From Membranipora membranacea (Eukaryota > Bryozoa > Gymnolaemata > Cheilostomatida > Membraniporidae), in contig OU612067.1 of NCBI GenBank assembly GCA_914767715.1, forward strand, positions 29,610,162-29,674,161: 64,000 bases of DNA, in the 5' to 3' direction. The position numbers were made by a program, and so were the translations under genes. The notes below the pieces were generated by a model. That model had not been told where the DNA came from. It saw only the letters and a list, made by a program, of their open reading frames with translations, and made no database searches. How positions within the stretch are numbered: the first letter of the stretch is position 1; each line of letters begins with the position of its first letter. This document shows positions 48,155 to 59,129 of this stretch, piece by piece.

Positions 48155-49541
48155 GTATCAAATTGAATAGCTTATTGGATTTCAATTAATTGTGACCTAA
48201 CATCCCAAACGGGCTTTGTCTTTGTCAAAATGATACATAAAAATGTCTTTCATACATGATGTGATCACAGAGTAAGGATAAATATCCTTACTCTGTGGCG
48301 GAAAAATTGGGTAAGGAAAAATTTATCCTCTGCGATGCTCTGCTGTGATACTCTGTGATGTGATAGTATAGGCAAATATTATAGGAATGAATAGCAAAGA
48401 TTATAAATAGGCCTTCTTCCGTCATGGTGAATAGTGATATTCAAACGACATGATAATAAACGGACAAAGTCTTCTTTTCTTCTACACACAGAGTATGAAA
48501 GCACACAGAGAAGACCAGTACCAGAGAGCCAGGAACAGGTGGATTCTTACAGCCGACAGTTCACAGTGCTGCTTGTTTTACCAAGGAGTTTCAGGTCTTT
48601 AACAGATCTAGACAAAGAAACATCTCCCTGCGGGACGGCAGGTAGACAGAGCTAGTGTTAATATTCTCTAACTTAGAATACCGACATAATCAGGCAAACA
48701 AAATTCTCAAGGCCCGGTTGTATGTACCTGAGGTTGAATGTATCACCAATATATGTACAAAACATTATAAATACATCATTGCTTGTGCTATTGTAGGGAA
48801 GTCACAACACGTGTAACAACTGAATCATAATAGGTATCATCATAAATATGTAGTAAGCTACTGGGGGGGGGGGGGGTATGTGGTAAGGGTGTAGGCATTC
48901 AGTAGATAGGGTACAATAGGCCTAAGTAGTCGAAGTATCGGCTAGCACTGAGCTCTGTGTGCTACAGCGGGCTGGCGTAGCTGAGCGGTAAGCATCAAAG
49001 AATTTGACTGGCGTGGCAACTGACTTCTTTTTTGATCTTTTCATTTCAGCTCATGCATGCATATTTCGAGGGCGAGCCAAGAGGTAACAACTCAGCTCGA
49101 TCGAGGCAGACCTCGAAATCAGTATGTAAACATGGTGATTGTCTCTAGTAAGGTTTGTGGTCTGCTTGTTACCAGGGATGGGCAATCTGTGTGATTTTCT
49201 AAACTTATGTAGTAGAATATAGCTGTGATCAAATTGAATAGCTTATTTGGACCAATGAACTCCCTCTTCATTGTTTGGACTTCCATGGATGAGTCTTGGA
49301 AAGGGCTTTGTCTGTGTCAAAATGTTTTATAACCCTTGTATTTCATTCATGATGTGACAGTAAAGGGATGAATAGTGTTATTCAAACAGCATGATAATAA
49401 ACTGACAATGTCTAATTTCTTCTACACACAGTATGAAAGCACATAGAGAAGAACATGACTGGTAACCAGGAAGAGCAGTGGATCTTCTCATCCAACAGCT
49501 ACCGGTGCTACAAAGAAACATGTCACTGTAGGGCGGCAGGT
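48155..49541. repeat. Tandem duplication of an exon-bearing block
   Basis: Copy 1 (48,155-48,653) and copy 2 (49,224-49,541) share ATCAAATTGAATAGCTTAT, the GGGCTTTGTC context, ATTCAAAC.ACATGATAATAAAC, the acceptor-like TTCTACACACAG and an exon-like segment ending GGCGGCAG/GTAG. Copy 2 keeps an open ATG-started exon (49,455-49,539). Copy 1 has a different, longer exon-like segment. Confidence 0.6.
48266..48356. mobile_element. Small hAT-like insertion with 8-bp target duplication
   Basis: GATGTGAT flanks both sides (48,258-48,265; 48,357-48,364) and the ends are CACAGAGTA and TACTCTGT. The other tandem copy has only one GATGTGA at about 49,350. Its left end forms a perfect 15-bp hairpin with a 2-nt spacer (48,266-48,297). 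An 8-bp duplication and CAGAG-like ends suggest hAT; this assignment is inferred. Confidence 0.6.
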
Positions 49542-50199
49542 AGGCAGATCAATTATTATTATATGGAATAGCCTAAGGTCGTTCTCAGGGAAACAAATCT
49601 TCTCAACGCCTACTTTCTTTTGTTGAAGGAGAAAGGCATAGCACTGAAGATCATCAGGATTCACTCACTACCTGTATCAAAGAATATGAATATTGCCTGT
49701 ACTATTGTAGGGAAAAAACAACACTTGTATCTTGTTTTTCAATTAAACTGTATCATAATAGGTAGTTAGATGCTCAGCATGAGACAACTGAGATGAGAAT
49801 AACAGGTGGCTATCACTTAGTAATAACCGCATCTGTCATACAGTGGTGGTTACTGACATCAACCTTAGTTTCTTGTTGTGTACTAAACTGGTGTAAGGGC
49901 TACTTGGTTGTGTGCTACCAATACCACAGATAGATATAGGCCTGTGCTTATTTTTACTTTACTTTGACCCATGTCTTCACAGTGTTGAATTTACTAGATG
50001 TATAAATATCTGAGGCAGATGGGTCTACTACATTCCTCACGTTTAATTAGGACAGATTATTTGATGTTTTGTAGATCCCAGTAGGACAACCTGGAGGTAC
50101 ACAGAAGGTTTAGATCTGATATCTTCAGTTGAGAACTTCTATGCTGTGACTGACTGCAGGTTGTATTGTAACAATTCCCTATGGTGTATCACCATCTGA
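49455..50199 (+). CDS. Two-exon gene for a small cysteine-rich protein
   Basis: Exons 49,455-49,539 and 50,075-50,199 (210 nt, 69 aa), joined in phase 1. Exon 1 starts MTGNQEEQWIFSSNS and has YRCYKETCHCRAA before the GTAGGC donor. Exon 2 follows TGATGTTTTGTAG, reads PSRTTWRYTEGLDLISSVE, and ends with FYAVTDCRLYCNNSLWC and ITI. The C-x3-C-x5-C end recalls part of a PAN/apple module, but the fragment is too short to assign. There is no signal peptide at this start. Part of a tandemly duplicated block whose first copy has no intact equivalent. Confidence 0.4.
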
Positions 50200-50362
50200 T
50201 GACATCTTCGGTGAGTTGTGAGCATAGACTTAATAACATCAATTATTAAGTCCATGGTTGTAAGCTACATAGATTTGAGCTCCGATAATTGTGATGAAGT
50301 TGAGTAATATCTTAATAAACTCCCTTCAAATATACACTAGCAATGTTATAGATCACTGCCTG

Positions 50363-50465
50363 ATAGGTTGACAGTAGATCAAGTTTGCTCCATTTTTCCC
50401 CCGTTGGAATTGACCCCCCTCTACTGACACGCTGAAGGAAAAAGGGATCAAGAACAATCATGCTA
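50363..50465. repeat. Inverted repeat pair, left arm (family F-related)
   Basis: Reverse complement of 53,074-53,167 at about 95% identity by eye. Begins AGATCAAGTTTGCTCC, the end sequence of foldback family F, then diverges from it. The pair encloses the gene at 50,822-52,773. Confidence 0.7.
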
Positions 50466-50673
50466 TATGTTGGAGTTTTCCCCTCATATGTAGACTGTAT
50501 GTGGACACTTGAATTTCTTTGGCTCATAACATAAAATAACAAATATAAATAAGCTCCCTGTACTTCACTGGTTCCAAAAAGCATCTTATTTCTCATATAG
50601 ATGCAGTACAGCCTGAGATATCCCATTCTTAAAATTTAAGCTACAAATTAACACAGAACCTCCATTTCTTAGA

Positions 50674-50727
50674 GCCGCCATATTGTCTTGTCCCCACAAT
50701 GCATTGTAATTTACCCACCATGCATTA
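50674..50727 (+). promoter_or_regulatory. Promoter-like cluster: YY1-like and two ZNF143/STAF-like motifs
   Basis: GCCGCCATATTG (50,674) matches the YY1 core in reverse. CCCCACAATGCAT (50,692) and TACCCACCATGCAT (50,712) resemble the ZNF143/STAF element. They lie 95-150 bases before the ATG at 50,822. Motif identity is from memory of metazoan consensus sequences. Confidence 0.4.
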
Positions 50728-50821
50728 CTAAAACGAAACATCCTACTAGGCTAAATTTAAAGTTCACTACTTTAACACATGTAACTCATGTGTGTGGATC
50801 AGTGGAAAGATTGTCTGCAAC

Positions 50822-52773
50822 ATGGATAGAACTAAGTCAGAAGAGAGTGTGTGGCTAGGAGAAAGTGAAATGGTGAGTTAATTTCTAGCAGGCTATGACT
50901 GTATGGAATCAGCAAATATATCTTTATTATGTATATCTTGTTGCCTGCATTGGTACGATTATTACTTTTACTTAACTGACAGCTCTTTGTGACGACAATA
51001 CCAGTTGCATTCAACTGTCTGTGGTAGGTATTGAACAGGCTAACTTTTTATATGTATGCTTCATTGGCTATATGCTTGACTTTTCACCTGAATTATAAGA
51101 TTGACAAAAAGTATTGACAGATCCCACCACCATAGTAAGATAACAATGATTGTTGTTATGACATAATAGATAGGCTGATGACAGGCCACCTCTCGAAGTC
51201 TGAGTTCAGGTCACCTTTTTAAATTAATTTCACAGCAGATAAGTTTAATTTTATCCATCTTTCTGGGCCACGGTAGCTACCTGATGGTGCGACCTGCTCA
51301 CTAATATGCAGCTACATTCATACCTTTGATAAAAACCCTCTCAGTCACCTGTGATTCAAACATCAATGTATTTAAAATCTACATCAATGTATTTATAATC
51401 TTTGACATAATAGGCAAAAGCTGACATGTGCTGTGGAAAGAAAATTAATTATCAATGTAAAATCCTATACACAGTAGTGAGTGACAGTTGTGAGTGGCTG
51501 TTTATGGGATTTAAGTTGATTATTAAAAATCAATTTTCTTTCCAATGCACATTTTAGCTTTTGCCAAATGCTTCATTATTGATCTAGTAAAGTGAGCAAC
51601 TAATTTATTAGCAAAATAAGGTCACTGGTCTTGTTATAAATATATGTTGGTTGTCGCAACTTGAATTTGGTGTTTGTCTGGCTTTCCGCTGTTGATGCTG
51701 CTAAATTGGTCTGCCAGGTTCCAGAGCTTTGCATCATGAGCCAGTTGTCAGATGTTACCCAGCCCTATATTTTGGCTGGCTTTGGAGGGAGTCTATGTAA
51801 AGAAGAGTACGTGCATAAATGATAGCTAGCTAGCCTGTTTCAAGCGTATGAAAAATGGCAAAATTTTCCGCTAATAGGCTTGTAGTAGTGTGGAAATGGT
51901 GTTGTGCATATGTCTGTGAACATGTTGTGGGTGTGCAACCGTAAAGTAATATTGTAAAAACTATAGCTATGAAAGATCAATTTAGCCAAGTTGGAGCTAA
52001 CATATCTTTGCTAACCCTTAAATCTTATTGCTAATATAATAGCAGACCACCAAAGTATCCACGCTCAATTTCGTTATTGATGGTACTCGTATAATTGTAA
52101 TCTTGACCAGTGTTTTGATCATATTATACTGCTGGGTTGTTATTGTTTCAGTGGTTCGGACAGCCCTACGCTATATACAACTTGTTATTAATGTGAAATT
52201 CAATTATGCCTACTAAATAACTCGTACCGAAACAGGAGAAAATTTTTAATTATAATGCTCAGTATCTTACCACAAAAAAGGGCACCAAATTATTGAATGT
52301 CAGCAAAAAGTATATTTGTACTTATTTCTCATCTATTGCAGAATCTCAGCTTTTCTGAAGTGAAACTAATTGAAGCCTTTCGGATCGACGACCGCGTGTA
52401 TCTACAGAATGAGTTACAGGGACAAGGATACGTCAAACTCATGATAGACTCTTTATGCGCAAAAATAAAAAAAGAGATGAGTGCATACTCACAGGACCCT
52501 CTATCTAGTCTGTACAAATCAAAGGCGGACCAGCTAGCTGACTTTTCATTAGCAGATTTAGTGACAGAATTCACGAAAAAACTCCCTACTCTGATGGGCA
52601 CTATACTAAAGCTTATGCAAAAGGAAGAAAATAGTAAGCCTGAAATTGTTGCCGTAACAATTGTGGCCAAGATTCTTACAACCCATAACCAAAGGCTATC
52701 TGCCTTAAGATATGTGAAGGCTCTTGTTCTAGATTTATTAAGGACAGTTGAGTTAGTAGAGAGTGGTAGGTAG
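50822..52773 (+). CDS. Two- to four-exon gene, helical protein of unknown function
   Basis: Exon 1 (50,822-50,872) reads MDRTKSEESVWLGESEM to a GTGAGT donor, phase 0. Exon 2 starts at 52,342 after TCTATTGCAG and is open for 144 codons: NLSFSEVKLIEAFRI, later FTKKLPTLMGTILKLMQK and THNQRLSALRYVKALVL, ending ESGR at TAG (160 aa). A GTAGGT donor at 52,766 could instead splice (phase 1) to exon-like segments at 53,454-53,475 and 54,062-54,102, which keep phase, or to 54,682. The segment around HNQRLSALRYVKAL recalls the N-terminal part of DUF6589-type invertebrate proteins; this is a weak, memory-based resemblance. No signal peptide; probably intracellular. Confidence 0.5.
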
Positions 52774-53073
52774 GGTTTGTGAACACTTATTATACTAGTT
52801 TGATATTTGTTGGATAAGAGAAACATGCACCTTTCCAGCTGAGAGTAGACAGAGAACAGACAGTAGGATAGTTGTAGAATGGAGTAAGTTACAGGTAGTA
52901 TGCTCCAACTTAAAACAGACACTGAGCTAAGAGTTATTTCTATCTCTGAGAGAGCAAGAATTGTACTGATATTTACAAAAGCAAATGCATTGTGGGAGAT
53001 TATCAAACCACAAGTTGTGTTCTCTTGCTTATTTTTATTCATGGGCGGTGGGAGGTAGTTTCAACAGATAGCA

Positions 53074-53167
53074 TGAATGTTCTTGATCCCTTTTTCCTTC
53101 GGCGTGTCAGTAGAGGGGGGGGGGGGGCAATTCCAACGGGGGAAAAATGGAGCAAACTTGATCTAGG
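53074..53167. repeat. Inverted repeat pair, right arm (family F-related)
   Basis: Reverse-complement partner of 50,363-50,465, containing a G13 run at about 53,116-53,128 where the partner has six. Ends GGAGCAAACTTGATCT. The pair could pair in RNA across the gene it encloses, or simply be two insertions in opposite orientation. Confidence 0.7.
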
Positions 53168-54681
53168 TTGACAGTAAGTATATCATTAGGGTGAAATAAA
53201 ATTTGGATTGGAGTTGGATGTATGAACGGATAAAATATTCCAGGATAGAACCAAGTCTAAAGTAGTCATTGTATAAGCTTTCTTACTCAATAATAATAAA
53301 CATTGTTCACTAAATAACATGCCGTATTTGACCAGATTTGTCTGGTCCTAGCTGGTTCTATTGCACCGTCAAAGCCGAAGGTCAAAATTCCAACAGAGAC
53401 CACATAAGCTGACATGACATGGTAACTTTAACAGTTGCTTGTGTTATTTACAGACACAGTGGGTACAGCTGCAAAGTAAGGGATGTCCCTACTCAGTATA
53501 ATGAGTGCAGTAGGAGTTGATCTGAGGAGTACCTGGATGTCCTTATGTAAGTGTATAATCCTATCACTAGAGCATGGCCACAAATCCAAGCTCAGAAGAC
53601 ACAAATTGGTCGGACGCAATTTTCAAATCCCGAATGAACCAATCTTAGTCTGTCTCTTCCTTACATACTGATTTTGGTCTTGATTCAAAGGATATATGTA
53701 TCCATCCTCCGTTTGTTCTATACTGTTACTGTTTCTGTGCACTTGTAGGGCGTGTCAGGGTGCCAGTTATGGTGCAAGCAGCAAAAAAACTGACCATTAA
53801 ATGCCATTATGTGATAAATCCCTAATAACAGTGGGTTGATGAACTAACTATCTGGTGCCATGACTATACAGCAAAGGCCGAATTATTCAAATTATTAAAT
53901 TTCACTTGAATTATTTTCTGAAGTTATTCCCACATGAAAAAGTAGAAGACAACTTCCAAAGATCAGTTACACCTTCATCATGTTTGGTCACCTCAGGCTA
54001 TGAATCATTAATAAAATGCTAAAGCTTCATTCATATTTTAACGACTATCTTTTGTGTTGTAGGTTTAACACTCATGATAGTGCTGCAAAATCACCTAGTT
54101 AGATTCTCATACTCGTCGACAATCCTACATCCTCCTCAGGAGACTGAGAGATGAGATATAAAATGGGTATTGCCCAAGGTATGTAAGCAGCAAGTTGCTC
54201 TGAGTCTCTAACTCCTAGGCCAACACCCTGCTCTGCCTGACGCAAAGGTTTTTGTGTCTAACCTTACAGATTTATGCATTGACCTTTGACCTGTAACACT
54301 CATATGGAATATGAATGCTGCCCCACTCTATAATAATTTATGACTGTCTGGCTATCCTTTATAGTCCTCAGGCTTAGACTTTTGTAAGAGGTGGGAATAA
54401 TATAATAATAGACCTGGATATTTGATGCATGCAATGCATCTTTGACACTGATATCCTGTTGTGCAGTGTTGTAGAAATTACCAAGACAGTGTGAATGTTT
54501 AAATCTATCTCATACATTTGATAAACGGACTCATATATTTTGAGATCATTCTTATCTGCACAATAAATTATATTTGCACAGGAATCTTGAATAACTGGTT
54601 TAGGATTAAAGATAGAATATTTAGTCGTTATGGATGACTTCAATTTTTCACAGTAACAGTGTGATCATGGTTATCTTTCAG

Positions 54682-54794
54682 GAAGTAACCCGGTGAGTGA
54701 GCTGACATATCAATGTGTGATGTATGTGATGTGTACGCCCACAGCGACTGTGTTGACTTGTTACTGTACAGAGTTACCCATCACAGCTCAGTAA
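54682..54794 (+). CDS. Candidate terminal exon, cysteine-rich
   Basis: Follows the acceptor TTATCTTTCAG in phase 1 and is open for 37 codons: SNPVSELTYQCVMYVMC, then TCYCTELPITAQ and TAA. It could join the phase-1 donor at 52,766 or the one at 49,540. The four cysteines recall the small protein at 49,455-50,199. Unproven. Confidence 0.3.
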
Positions 54795-54946
54795 CCTCGA
54801 GTCCTGGTGAGTTATAATCAGTGAGACCAGAGACCATAAATATTTTATGTTCGCTGGTTAAACTGATATGACATAGATCAAGTTAGATTTGGTCTGGAAT
54901 GCAGACCAAACATTGGGGGCCTTACCTCAGTATACTCTTGTAGCAT

Positions 54947-55093
54947 ACTATTTCACTATGTTGGTAATGACAGCCCTAACTCTATGGTAATAGTGACAAT
55001 TTATCCTTGGTTTTTTTATGGTGTTCTATACTCTATGTACCAGCTGCTCGTCGGAGATAACACCATAGCAGCAAGGATAATTAGTGAAATAGT
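54947..55093. repeat. Small foldback element
   Basis: TACTATTTCACT at the left faces AGTGAAATAGTA at the right. Inside, AATTTATCCTTGG and ATGGTGTT face AACACCAT and AAGGATAATT. Length about 147 bp. A further half copy of family F lies just before it at about 54,876-54,925. Confidence 0.45.
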
Positions 55094-55140
55094 AAGTCAC
55101 TGACAAGGCTATCGGTGTTTGTTCTTTATCCCTGACCATG

Positions 55141-55250
55141 TTTGATAAAGTTTGCCTGCCTTTGAAGTTACTCCCCCTCCACTGATAGGCTGTAGTTGCT
55201 TATCAGTGAATGGGGGAGCAAATTGAATGCAGGCAAACTGGATCGGTAAT
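55141..55250. mobile_element. Foldback MITE, family F copy 3
   Basis: Ends TTTGATAAAGTTTGCCTGCC and, on the complement, GATCCAGTTTGCCTGCATT; both run inward to GCTCCCCC or ACTCCCCC. Same plan as 47,351-47,470. Confidence 0.55.
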
Positions 55251-55582
55251 TTTGATACTGGGTGATTAAGTTCTCTTATCGCTTCTTGAAACTTATAAAA
55301 TATCAATTCTACACTTAAAAAAAGCGTGACATAGCGTAGCTTTTGACTACTGCTGCCACTCGGGAAAGTGTGCCTGTTTTATTTTGTATTAACAATGAGG
55401 CTGCAAACTCAGCACCGTCACAGTGGGCAAATCATTTGCACAACCTAGTAAAGCAGTATTGAGGTATTTTATTTCTGGTTAAAGATAATGACATCAAAAT
55501 TGAGCCATTTATTTCCCTCCCAGATTTTGAAACTGAGTCTTGCTAATACTTCCCCACCCCACATTAGGTCGCAATGCAAAAA

Positions 55583-55740
55583 TTTGAGCCTCACTTCGTT
55601 ATCTCGTAGAAATCAATATGCACGTAACCCCGAGTGGCAGCAGTAGGTCTTCAGTGCTCCAAAGTAAAAATCAGGTTTGCTAATTATTAAGGATTGTCCC
55701 CTCATTTAATAGTGGAGGCCAACTCTACATAGTTTATATT
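55583..55740. repeat. Dispersed repeat R1, copy 1
   Basis: Shares the order GCCTCA, TTGTAGAAATCAAT-like, GAGTGGCAGCA, CCCCTCATT-AAT and GGAGG-CAACTCT with 59,543-59,697, in the same orientation. It lies just beyond the 3' end of the SAP-SWIM relic. Confidence 0.6.
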
Positions 55741-55748
55741 CAAATGCT

Positions 55749-56479
55749 TTATGCAAATGTTTTATGGCTCTCAGCTCTGAGGGATTGCACAATAGCAGAG
55801 TTAGGATTATCCGGGTCATGTCGTACGACTCGGGGCACTATTTCTGAAAAATTAGCAAAATCGGCAACAACTGGCTTTGCACTTGCCTGTCCCCACTGAC
55901 GGGGTTGTGAAGTGCAAGCTATGGACCCGCAATCTTCTCCTGACCAGACATGAGATTGTCAACGAGAAGATATAGCAAGGCTACTACGTGTTTGCATTTC
56001 CCCTTTCCGGCAGGACAAGTACAATCACTTTCTGTTACAGAATTACCCTGAATTTTTGCTGCCGTTGAATACCGAAGCTTTTTCATACTTGGTGCAACTC
56101 GGCCTTTACAGTAAAAGCTGCCATCACTTAAACCAACCAGCATGTTCTCAACTTTCTCAGATTTAAAGAGACTTTACCCTTGTTGATTGTGTTTATCAGA
56201 AGCTTTGAATGTATGAATACATGAGTGAGTTAGTGATGGCCATAGCGTCAGGGAATCTGTCCGTTTAATGGTGGAAATGATATTACTCAAATCTTCTGAA
56301 CTTAGCTTTTGGGATTGAGCAGTGTCTCCTTCAGAGCTAATGATTTTGCAGCTGCACTTCTTTTCATGACTTAAACACCGCTTCACTAGCTCTGCTTTCT
56401 TTCCTGTTACAGGTTGTTTGTGTAGCTTAAGATGCCGCTTCAATGCCGCAACCGTCCATTCAGTGTACATCCTTTGCAC
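55749..56479 (-). pseudogene. SAP-SWIM zinc-finger protein, broken copy
   Basis: Frame 56479-56177 starts MQRMYTEWTVAALKRHLK; WTVAALKRHLKLH then GKKAELVKRC fits a SAP DNA-binding motif (residues about 7-35). The same frame, after a TAA at 56,174-56,176, continues with VGLSDGSFYCKGRVAPS and a SWIM zinc finger CTCPAGKGKCKHVVALLY (CxCx5CxH, with HVVALLY). A stop follows at 55,919. The next recognisable part, CTSQPRQWGQ, is in another frame to a TAA at 55,749, so a frameshift lies near 55,920. SAP plus SWIM is the N-terminal plan of a YqaJ-exonuclease-like family found in many invertebrates; the exonuclease domain is not seen here. An undetected intron instead of the TAA is possible but no good pair of sites is visible. 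Confidence 0.65.
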
Positions 56480-57532
56480 CTAAAAATAATTTAGATTGAT
56501 ATATATATATTTGATTTTGATGCCCGCATTCTGGATAAAATTATCGAAGCTCAAGCCAGCCAGGCTTATCAAAGCTATGCTGTTAATCATTGTATTGAAG
56601 TGTATTGCAACTGCTGTCCAGGCCACTCAATGGCACCAACAATCACAACTCAAAATAGCATAGCTCACTGAACAAGAAAGCAAGTGCACTATCTCCATTC
56701 AACAAAGTCACACTTTACTAAGAATAAACTAAATTATGCTATAATGAAACCATCAACCATCAGAGTTCAGAGTCATCCTCTAGCTTGGACTATAATAGAC
56801 TCAGTCATACCAAACTTAAACTAACATCAATTATTCACAGGCCTGCCCAGGAGGTCGATTGGCTCTTTGGTGGAATTGGGTGGTGGTAAGGCTGCCTACT
56901 ACCCCTCATTGGAATTAGTGACCCTCTCTCGTTTTACCTGTTAGTGTTTGTTACTCATTCACTCAATTTGGCTCTCATGGTCCTTGTTTGTTGCCTCCTT
57001 GTATTTTTGAGTCACTTACAAACAAATAAGTTCCCCATGACCATGTACATGTCGTCATGTTTAGTCAGAACAACCCAACCTTTCCACCCAGATGCATTAT
57101 ATGGGACAAATACAACAGCACAGTGACAATATAAACAACACAGGTCTTCTTGGAGAGTGCCTGTGTAAACACATTACACAGTACATTATTCCTCTTTCTT
57201 ACAACAGTGACATTTATTTTTTTTCTAGCAACACACAAGTGACAACACATTTCCAGTTCAAGTCTTACCATTCATTAGATGGTGTATAGTGATTACAGGG
57301 CCATATTATTCCACAAGACATTGGTGGTTATAATGTACAGTGTGAGTTATAAACAAGCTGTCTAAGTTGACATATAATGTCTAATCCAGTGATGAATTAC
57401 TCAGTAATTAGATTATTCAGTAGTCAAAATTTCCCCACATAAGATTTCTGCTCATTACACCGGAAGTATAGTGGACAGTTCACGGCAGGGGGTGTGGCTT
57501 ATGGGATAAGGCTTATTACATTGAGCTTATTA
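56480..57532. other. Intergenic, no gene recognised
   Basis: Open frames at 56,944-57,289 on both strands overlap each other and have no domain. No repeat seen. Confidence 0.4.
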
Positions 57533-57806
57533 CATTGACATATAAGAAGTTAATGAAGCTAATAAATGCCCGCAATCTATTCAACAGTTTGTTTAGAATT
57601 GATTCAGTTTTTTTATCTAATATGCTCTTCCTACTAAAATATCACTATAACCATTCTATTCCTCTAAAACTTCGGAGAAAACTTACCAATTTTCTTCTCT
57701 CTGCTTTCTATGAAAGCTTCGCCTCTAGTTCAAGGAACTGTTCTAGTGTATCCATCTTTTCATAATCGTCAACCTCCGTCTCGTCCTCCAGCGACACCCG
57801 CTGCTG
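57533..57806 (-). repeat. Repeat R2, copy 1, with exon-like minus-strand frame
   Basis: About 80% identical to 61,028-61,287. On the minus strand, after TTACAGTGACAG, a frame (57,800-57,708) reads VSLEDETEVDDYEKMDTLEQF to TAG. A 31-base stretch coding YEKMDTLEQF is identical in both copies. This may be a duplicated terminal exon; partner exons are unresolved. Confidence 0.5.
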
Positions 57807-58443
57807 TCACTGTAAGAAAACAACAAAGGCAAACTTCATAGAACAAATTTGGAGCACATAACAATACTTGGCAGCCTTTGTTAGGACGTTTGTGTCTATT
57901 TGGCTACATTGTTGAAGATCGATGTGACAGCTTTAAATTCATGAACTGGTCTATTGTGTTACTCTAATCAAAGATTATAAATACTAAGATTTGACACTCC
58001 TATCAAACTCTGGTCTTCAGCTGAAGAAAGCTTTGAACTTGGTCCTCATGTATTTCAATATAGTTTTTCATGATGTGGTGAATTTAAGCGCGAAAAAAAG
58101 GCAGAACAGCTTGTTAATCAATCAATTAATCAATTTAATGACTGCATGTGTGCAGGTGATATGGGACACTAGTCCATGCAAACATCTGATCTGTTGAAAA
58201 ATAAATCAGTCAGTTTTTGGGATCTTCTGTCAGAATTGATAATACTAGGGAGGTAAGCATGAATGATCTTTTCACAAATATTGATGAATTCTATGAAACA
58301 TACTGTGGGATAGACTATTCTTACCATAGGATTAAAGCCGAATAAACTCATATTATGGTAAGTCAGATTGTGGAGGGGAAGTCCATACAAATGAAACTTT
58401 GCAGTGCTCACACCACTCGGTGATATGAGGTGCTAGCACATAC

Positions 58444-59129
58444 CCAGCGACATACGCAGATTTATGTTGTTGGCTTGTAGGTTAGCCAGTGGGGCCATAT
58501 CCGGGAGCTGCGTTATAGCCGAGGTTATAGTCGAGATGTCATTGGCGGAGTTTTTCTGAGTCACGCTCATGATAGAAGAATAAATACCTTGATGAAAACA
58601 GAATTATGTTTGCAGAGATAATAAATCTTTCATGCAACAAATAAATTAAATATAACATAAATGAATTATCAAGTTATCATTAGTAAATAGCCCATAAATA
58701 TTCAATAGAAGACCATTGGTACTCAATGTTTTGACACATGCAATTAGTTATGTTAGAAAGCAGCTTCAGTTTTTAGTCAGTTTCTGGGGTACAAAACAAT
58801 GCAACAACATGCCATATTCTTGATTGCAGTAATAACGGGTTAATCTTGCAATATTGCCCAGCTTGAGATGTATTTTCACCTTCTCTGCCTCCTCAAAATA
58901 AGATAAAAATCCTCAGAACCTTCACAAAGCAATGATAATTTATTTTTTAGATCAGAGATACACACGTTGACTTCGCTACACCAGATAGAATTAGATTCAC
59001 TGGTAGTGTGTATGAGCAAAACTAGGTTTATTGTTAATATGGTTACTCTGACGTACAGGACATTTTCAGAACAAAATTTGAAGCAATACCTTCGAGCATG
59101 TCAATGAAAGCATCCAAATTTGTCATCAT
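58444..59129 (-). CDS. Candidate gene for a small helical protein, two exons seen
   Basis: Exon 1 (59,129-59,090) starts MMTNLDAFIDMLE and ends in phase 1 at GTATTG. Exon 2 (58,587-58,444) follows TTCATCAAG in phase 1, reads IYSSIMSVTQKNSANDIS, then ITQLPDMAPLANLQANN, and ends in phase 1 at GTATGT. A next exon starting at 57,809 (TTTTCTTACAG) would add about 14 residues and stop; a different partner is possible. No signal peptide; likely alpha-helical. Upstream of the ATG the same frame (59,270-59,130) has coding-like wording with a stop, perhaps a decayed exon. Family not recognised. Confidence 0.4.

Noticed and set aside
48965-48990. tRNA A-box-like GGCGTAGCTGAGCGGTAAGC
   Set aside because: No B box or stems follow within 60 bases; too little to call a tRNA or SINE.
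52329-53042. 237-codon frame on minus
   Set aside because: Mostly antisense to the exon at 52,342-52,773, whose splice site, phase and composition fit better. The minus frame has no domain.
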